In this document: piece after piece, positions 14,901 through 23,900 of the stretch
How the letters are laid out: each line of letters opens with the position of its first letter
How positions within the stretch are numbered: the stretch's first letter is position 1
Assembly: GCA_949130485.1 (NCBI GenBank)
Contig: OX422191.1
Coordinates: 933,441 to 997,440 of the forward strand
Source: Agelas oroides
Lineage: Eukaryota; Porifera; Demospongiae; Agelasida; Agelasidae
Length of the DNA stretch: 64,000 nucleotides
Direction of reading: 5' to 3'
Made by a program: the position numbers and the translations under genes
The notes under the pieces: model-generated
Seen by the model: the letters and a program-made list of their open reading frames with translations, nothing else
The model's database searches: none
What the model was told of the DNA's origin: nothing

Positions 14901-17900
14901 ATCTCAGATGAAGGTGCTCGTCAATTGGCTGCAGCGTTGCAAGTGAACCAGAGCCTTCAGACACTAGAGTGAGTCCAACCCTTCATGTCCTACTTCTTAA
15001 GAGGTGTACACTGGGACTGCAGGAATGGTTATGTACACTCTTAACTGGTGTAGCAGTACCAGTGTAGTACATGGTTGGTTTTGGTTGAAGCTATTGAAAT
15101 GCACGGTACAGTTTAGCCTCGTACCAAGGTTCTCAGTGGGCGGGGAAAATAAGAGCCTGGTATCCACTGTTTGCGCATGTGCTTAATTTCCCAGAAATCT
15201 CGGGAGATAGGGAACTATCGTGTTATATCTGTACAACCGTCACTTTCATGACATGTACTTACTACTACACTGTCCACACATTTACTGACTAATGATGAAG
15301 CTCTTTTGATTGAGGGAGGGACAGCCATCTTAGTGATGCAGCATTTTCTGATTACTTCCTCTGGACAATATTCTTGTCCCCCCACCACTCCCTCTTTCTT
15401 GAGACTGTGAGCACAGGTAATTTTAAGGGTGAAGCTAGGGGTGCACCAGTTCCCCTCTTACCATTGTGATTACATGTGTGCACACGTACACATAGCTAGG
15501 TCCTGCATTATTCTAATTGTTGCATCCTCTCTGTGACTAGTCTCGTGCCCAGACCCCACCCTCTCATGAGGAAAAGGGTCTGGTGACCATTGAGCGATTT
15601 CTTGGTTGTGCCGAGTCAGCAAAATGCCATTAGTCATGTGACTTGAGTAGCGCAACAGAAGCGAGGGTGGGGTCTGGGCACGAGACTATGAATACGTCGG
15701 TTGGTCGATCGCGCACATGGTTGCATGACGTGGCGCTATTTCATTGAGTTGTTCAGTATCAAGACTGCAGACTCGGCACAACCAAGAAATTGCTCAATGG
15801 TCACCAGACCCTTTTCCTTGTGAGAGGGTGGGGTCTGGGCATGAGACTACTCTGTGACATGACATCATATATACCATGATACTGTTACTATAGTGGAGCA
15901 CCCCAAGTGAGTTATCTGTGTCTACAGTGTCCAGTGGAGCACTGACTTAACTTCCCGTGTGGTTAGACCCCGCCCTTTGCTTATATTAATTCCGCCCTTA
16001 GCTTATATTAATTCACGCTAAAATCTCCAGTGACTGTGACACAGGGAGTACTCCTCTACTTGACTAGCTGAGACACAGTGTCTGATAGTGTGTGTCAGTA
16101 GTGAAGTATCGACACCAAATATACCTTACACAAAGTGAAGAGGTTTGTTGAACCACCTCTCATCTCTTGTTCTCTGACATTCTGCAGCCTCAGTCGGAAC
16201 CAGATCTCAGCCAAAGGTGCTCGTGAATTGGCTGCAGCGTTGCAAGTGAACCAGAGCCTTCAGACACTACAGTGAGTCTAACCCTTCATGTCCTACTTCT
16301 TAAGAGGTGTACACTGGTACTGCAGCAATGGTTGTGTACACTCTCAACTGGTGTAGCAGTACCAGTGCAGTACATGGTTGGTTTTGGTTGAAGCTATTGA
16401 AATGCATGGTATAGTTTAGCCTCGTACCAAGGTTCTCAGTGGGTGGGGAAAACAACAGCCTGGTATCCACTGTTTGCGCATGCGCTTAATTTCTCAGAAA
16501 TCTTGGGAGATCGGGAACTATCGCGTTGTATCTGTACAACCGTGACTTTCATAACGTGTAGTTACTACTACACCGCCCACACATTGTCTGACCAATGATG
16601 AAGCTTTTTGATTAAGGGAGGAACAGCCATCTTAGTGATGCAGCATTTTCTGGTTACTTCCTCTGGACAATATTCTTGTCCCCCCGCCACTCCCTCTTTC
16701 TTGAGACTGTGAGCACTGGTAATTTTAAGGGTGGGGCTAGGAGAGCCAGTTCCCCTGTTACCATTGTGATTACATGTGTGCACACATACACATAGCTAGG
16801 TCCTGCATTATTCTAATTGTTGCATCCTCTCTGTGGCATGACATCATATATACCATGATACTGTTACTATAGTGGAGCACCCCAAGTGAGTTATCTGTGT
16901 CTACAGTGTCCGGTGGAGCACTGACTTAACTTCCCGTGTGGTTAGACCCCCCCCTCTGCTTATATTAATTCACGCTAAAATCACCAGTTACTGTGACACA
17001 GGGAGTACTCCTCTACTTGACTAGCTGACACACAGTGTCTGATACTGTGTGTCAGTAGTGAGGTATCGAGACCAAATATACCTTACACAAAGTGAAGAGG
17101 TTTGTTGAACCACCTCTCATCTCTTGTTCTCCGACATTCTGCAGCCTCAGTTGGAACAAGATCTCAGATGAAGGTGCTCGTCAATTGGCTGCAGCGTTGC
17201 AAGTGAACCAGAGCCTTCAGACACTAGAGTGAGTCCAACCCTTCATGTCCTACTTCTTAAGAGGTGTACACTGGGACTGCAGGAATGGTTATGTACACTC
17301 TTAACTGGTGTAGCAGTACCAGTGTAGTACATGGTTGGTTTTGGTTGAAGCTATTGAAATGCACGGTACAGTTTAGCCTCGTACCAAGGTTCTCAGTGGG
17401 CGGGGAAAATAAGAGCCTGGTATCCACTGTTTGCGCATGTGCTTAATTTCCCAGAAATCTCGGGAGATAGGGAACTATCGTGTTATATCTGTACAACCGT
17501 CACTTTCATAACATGTACTTACTACTACACCACCCGCACATTTTCTGACCAATGATGAAGCTCTTTTGATTGAGGGAGGGACAGCCATCTTAGTGATGCA
17601 GCATTTACTGATTACTTCCTCTGGACAATATTCTTGTCCCCCCACCACTCCCTCTTTCTTGAGACTGTGAGCACTGGTAATTTTAAGGGTGGGCCTAGGA
17701 GTGCACCAGTTCCCCTGTTACCATTGTGATTACATGTGTGCACATGTACACATAGCATTATTCTTAGACTAATTGTTGCATCCTCTCTGTGACATGACAT
17801 CATATATACCATGATACTGTTACTATAGTGAAGCACCCCAAGTGAGTTATCTGTGTCTACAGTGTCCAGTGGAACACTGACTTAACTTCCCGTGTGGTTA

Positions 17901-20900
17901 GACCCCGCCCTCTGCTTATATTAATTCACGCTAAAATCATCAGTGACTGTGACACAGGGAGTACTCCTCTACTTGACTAGCTGACACACAGTGTCAGATA
18001 CTGTGTCTCAGTAGTGAGGTATCGAGACCAAATATACGTACCTTACACAAAATGAAGATGTTTGTTGAACCACCTCTCATCTCTTGTTCTCTGACATTCT
18101 ACAGCCTCAGTCGTAACCAGATCTCAGATGAAGGTGCTCGTGAATTGGCTGCAGCGTTGCAAGTGAACCAGAGCCTTCAGACACTAGAGTGAGTCCAGCC
18201 ATTCCTAGACTTGTGTTAAAATATTGAGGACTTGATGATGCCATAGACACTCACTAGTATGCTGGTTTGTGTGTAAACACCTAACACTGTTTTACTCCCT
18301 ATTTTCATTTCCATGATGAGTTTATTTTCTACAATACCTTGCATGATATGATGAAGATTCACGTCAGGAAAGGTGGTTTGAAGCTTTTAGTTAAGTGAAC
18401 ACAGTTATCATTTTCTCCTGAACACGTACTCATATGGAACCAGTAGCCTCATTCCCAGGCCACCACCCAGATATTTGTTACTTGCAGTATGAAACTTAAG
18501 CATTGTCTCACATTACCACTGAAGATGCAAGTTACAATACTGTAGGAAGTACCAACAGACACTGGAAATTTATTGTGGTACATGACCGGCAATGTTACTG
18601 CTCTTCAGGATGACAAAATCATTGTGAATATAATTAGTTGACCCCATATTGAACCAGGGGGGGTATAGTTGAGACTGATTTAATCTTTGAGTAAAAGTCC
18701 TATCGCCCCAATTAAGAGCTCCTCATTTGTGACCAAAACTGAATGTGCATATCAAAATATTGATCACAATTAATCTATAATCTGTTTCTTGTGTTTTGAT
18801 TCTTCCTCGTTTGTGTATACAGTCATGGAACCACTTACCTTTCTTTTTTGTTCTCTGACGTTCTGCAGCCTCAGGAACAATGAGATCTCAGCTGATGGTG
18901 TGTTGATACTGGCTGGAGCTTTGATAGTGAAGAAGAACCTTAAACTAGAGTGAGTCCAGCTACTTATGTACTACAGGCACATGGATGGTTCCATGCACCC
19001 TGTCCCATGATCATGATTCTAATTGGAGCTCTCTATTTGTGACCAACAACTGAATGTGTATGTCAAAGTATTATGTGTTTGACCACACGGAAACATTATT
19101 TGCCGAGCCCCTTAACATGAGGCAAGTAATCGTGCAGTGGTGAGATCACATGCATACATATATGTAATGCTTTAGGAATTGAAGATTTATCAGTATATGA
19201 CATATGTTTATATGCATAGACTGTGCACACGCACATGCACTCTGAATTGGATTCATATTGTAGGAGGTAACTTAGTGAAGACACACACAGTGGTACAGGA
19301 AGTGAAGAAGAGAGAGCTCGAAAGAGGCAGGTAGAGGCAGGGAAGAGGAGCTAGGAGTGTGTGTCACCAAGAGACTAGCATATGGTGATCTCAGTATCTT
19401 TAGCTATAAAACAGGGAGAGGCATACATGGGAGTCTCTTTGACATAGGTACATTCCGTATTCTCTCTAAAATAGCAGACACTTTAATTGTCCAGACACCT
19501 CAATTATGAATTTTTCGTCTCTCTAATTAAACCGGACAGCAGAAAAATTGAGGGATTTTCCCTCTCTAATACATGCAAACACTAGCGATGTCGCTGATGC
19601 TGAAATTGTTTGTCGGAGTGTTGGCTAGTCAAACGAAGCTCTACAGAGTGAAACAGGGAACAGAGAGAGGTTCACGAGGTTATTTCAACAAACAGTATGT
19701 TCTGAAATGATTTGTTATCCGTTTACAGAGAACACTTACCAGCTGTGTGTCGAGTTTGTCATCTTTCGTTGATAGCAAGGCGCAACTCCGATATTTATGA
19801 AGCCCAAGTACCGCGCTGTACCTGTTAGTGTTGTGCTTGTGTGCTTCTGCTTGTTGGTGTTGAAACGCCCCCAATAAGTTGTTTTTATGATCAAGGCGAT
19901 CAACAATGATGTTGGCTTCAGTCACTACACTTCACCACTTCGAAAGGTGAAGCTCAGTAAGTGTCCTTGTGGGTCCTGAGTTTGACTCCTGACCAACGCA
20001 CACAGAAGGCGGAAATAGTTGGACATGGTAACTCACGAAAAAAGTACGCTGAAACTGGCACTATAAAACTGTTAAGTTCAAAAATTAATAACTCTCTAAA
20101 ATTTTCCAGACACTCCCATTTTGAATTATTTTTTGCTGTCCAGTATTTTAGAGAAAATATGTTAAATATACTACAATGCATACATAAAACAATAGTGTAC
20201 ACTGCCTGTTTCGAGCCCTTCTTCAATTTGGTGGTTCCTGTACCTGTGTGTGCACACTCTCAACACGAGTAGTGACTTCATCTGCAAATGCGTATATACC
20301 TAGTCATGAGTTAGGTGCCTTTGTTTTTGATTCTTTCTCATATGTAAGTTTATAATATTATGATTTTTGAACTATGTGCCCGGCATTTTTGTTCTCTAAC
20401 ATTCTGCAGCCTCAGTAAGAACGGAATCTCAGATGAACGTGTGTGTGTACTGGTTGAAGCTTTAAAAGTGAACCAAAGCCATCAGAAGCTTAAGCTAAAG
20501 TAAGTTCAGCCATTCATGTCCTATACTTTCAATAGGTATACACAGAGCCTGTAGGCCTAAGGTTATTTCCGGGCCTGGGCTGCAATATTAGGGAGGGCAT
20601 GGGACACTTGCAAAACATTTGTGTGTACTAGCATGGATCAATGGTTGTGTGCTTCCCTGACTCATGATCACGACTGGAATAAGAGTTCATCATTTGTGAC
20701 AAACAACTGAGTGTGCATATCAAATTATATTGTTTATGCAGGGGCGTAGACAACTTTTGAGAAGTGAGGGGGCTTAGCCTCTAGGATCGAGTTTGTTGCA
20801 CGTAAACGAGAGTCGAATTCATATATTTGGACACTTCTAAGCTTTGATTTTTGTATGTGTAACACTGCTTATAACCTGAAAGCTGTTTTTTCCTCTCTTG

Positions 20901-23900
20901 CTTTTCTAAATTTTGGACGTCCTTTTGCGGTAACTGCTTGTACACATAGTAACATGAGCTTAAAATCTTGGGAGGTTTCAGCCCCCCAGCCCCCCCCCCC
21001 CCCCCCCCCCCCCCCTTGCCTACACCCTTGTTATAACCTCAATGAATCATGACCCTTGGTTTTTTAATCTTCCTTGTATACTGTTGTTAAGTATAATTGT
21101 GTCCACGAACCCTTTTTGTAGCTATATCTCAACTAGTGTAGCATTACAGGAGTCAAATGAAAGGCACTGAAGTGCCAAACCCTCGGTGCAGCAGTGCAAG
21201 TGATTGTACTTGTGTGTTAACTAGAATCGATCACTGTCTCGTGAACAATAGTATCATGACGTTTGCTCTCGAGTTGATATGGCATGCCTTTCGATATCAA
21301 TTCATTCGTAGCATCCAAAACCGTAACGATAAATTACAGGTACAGCAGCTTTACACTGCGGGCATATCTTTGTTGGAGGCATACTTACTGCCAATGGCCA
21401 ATAATCGAACTCGCAAAGAACATCTCTCCCAAGAACAAAATGGCCATTAGCCACGTGGTCCAGATTCATACACATGCGTGTTTTCCGCGGAGTAAAAAAT
21501 GGCCGACTTATCATGTAACCATACCAACAGGAAATGCTCTAGCTTCGCAACGAAGCATTTTCAGAGAAAATCACTTAAAATTTTCCACCTTCATCCGCCG
21601 CTGAGAAGGTTAGTATCGTTTGTGGCACGAATAATCACGTGAAAAGTGAGATGTTGAGTAACAGACACACACACACACACAGACTAAGTACTGCAACCCT
21701 TGCTGCGCAAGGTTAATTACTACAAGGTGCAGTACAGTGTTGTTTGGTTTTAGTTTAAGGTCTCCAACACTACAGTTGAAATTGCCGATGGATTAAATTT
21801 TTGAATTACAACTGAGGTAAAAAATGTCACAGCAAAGTTTGAAGGGGGCTTTAAAATTATATCCTAAGAGGTGTATACTTAGACTGTAGTGTCATTCCCA
21901 GGCCTGTGCTGATACCGTATTGTCCCGGGCAAGTGCCCATGCGCGCTCGCAGCTCAAGCGGCAAAATTGAGGGTGGGCGGTTACACGAAGGAGGTGCTTG
22001 AATGGTCCAACTATCTCCGGCATGTGTGATCATGAGGTAGAAATGCAGAGAGGAGGAGGAGATTAACCAGTTTATGAGTGCAGCAAGAGGCTGAACGACG
22101 TAGGCACAACCTCATTCGTGCCTCTGATGGTCAGCCTCTCGTTGTTGCTTCCTCCGGGAATCGTCCTCTTCTCAACAGTGTCACTGCACCCATATCCTGG
22201 TTAATCTACGAGTACAGTGACACCATTGAGCAGAGGATGATTCCCGGAGGCAGCAATGACGACAGGCTGACCAACGTGGGCACACAAAGTAGCTCAATCA
22301 TTATCTCGCTTCTTACGAGCCTCTCCTGCGTGCATTCACATATGCCCTTGTACGGCCACTAGTGGAGCATCCGAGGTGACTTATTAGTGTGTACAGTGTC
22401 CGGTAGAGTGCCTGACTGAACTCCCCAGCTGGTTGAACCCCAACCCTCTGCTTATATTAAAATCACCAGTGACTGTGACGCAGGGAGTACTCCTCTACTT
22501 GACTAGCTGACACACAGTGTCTGATACTGTGTCTAAGTAGTGAGGTATCGAGACCAAATATACCTTACACTAAGTGAAGAGGTTTGTTGAACCACCTCTC
22601 ATCTCTTGTTCTCTGACATTATGCAGCCTCAGTTGGAACCAGATCTCAGCCAAAGGTGCTCGTGAATTGGCTGCAGCTTTACGAGTGAACCAGAGCCTTC
22701 AGACACTAGAGTGAGTCAAACCCTTCATGTCTACTCCTTAAGAGGTGTACACTGGTACTGCAGCAATGGTTGTGTACACTCTCAACTGGTGTAGCAGTAC
22801 CAGTGCAGTACATGGTTGGTTTTGGTTGAAGCTATTGAAATGCATGGTACAGTTTAGCCTCGTACCAAGGTTCTCAGTGGGCGGGGAAAACGAGAGGCTG
22901 GTATCCACTGTTTGTGCATGCGCTTAATTTCTCAGAAATCTCGAGAGATCGGGAACTATCGTGTTATATCTGTACAACCGTGAATTTCATAACGTGTACT
23001 TACTACTACACCGCCCACACATTTTCTGATCAATGATGAAGCTCTTTTGATTGAGGGAGGGACAGCCATCTTAGTGATGCAGCATTGTCTAGTTACTTCC
23101 TCTGGACAATATTCTTGTCCCCCCACCACTTCCTCTTTCTTGAGACTGTGAGCACTGGCAATTTTAAGGGTGGGGCTAGGAGTGCACAAGTTCCCTGTTA
23201 CCATTGTGATTACATGTGTGCACATGTACACATAGCTAGGTCCTGCATTATTCTAATTGTTGCATCCTCTCTGTGACATGACATCATATATACCATGATA
23301 CTGTTACTATAGTGGAGCAACCCAAGTGAGTTATCTGTGTCTACAGTGTCCGGTGGAGCACTGACTTAACTTCCCGTGTGGTTAGACCCTGCCCTCTGCT
23401 TATATTAATTCACGCTAAAATCACCAGTGACTGTAACACAGGGAGTACTCCTCTACTTGACTAGCTGACACACAGTGTCTGATACTGTGTGTCAGTAGTG
23501 AGGTATCGAGACCAAATATACCTTACACAAAGTGAAGAGGTTTGTTGAACCACCTCTCATCTCTTGTTCTCTGACATTCTGCAGCCTCAGTCGGAACCAG
23601 ATCTCAGATGAAGGTGCTCGTGAATTGGCTGCAGCGTTGCAAGTGAACCAGATCCTTCAGACACTAGAGTGAGTCCAACCCTTCATGTCCTACTCATTAA
23701 GAGGTGTACACTGGGACTGCAGCAATGGTTGTGTACACTCGTAACTGGTGTAGCAGTACCAGTGCAGTACATGGTTGGTTTTGGTTGAAGTTGAAATGCA
23801 TGGTACAGTTTAGCCTCGTACCAAGGTTCTCAGTGGGCAGGGAAATAAGAGCCTGGTATCCACTGTTTGCGCATGCGCTTAATTTCTCGGAAATCTTGGG

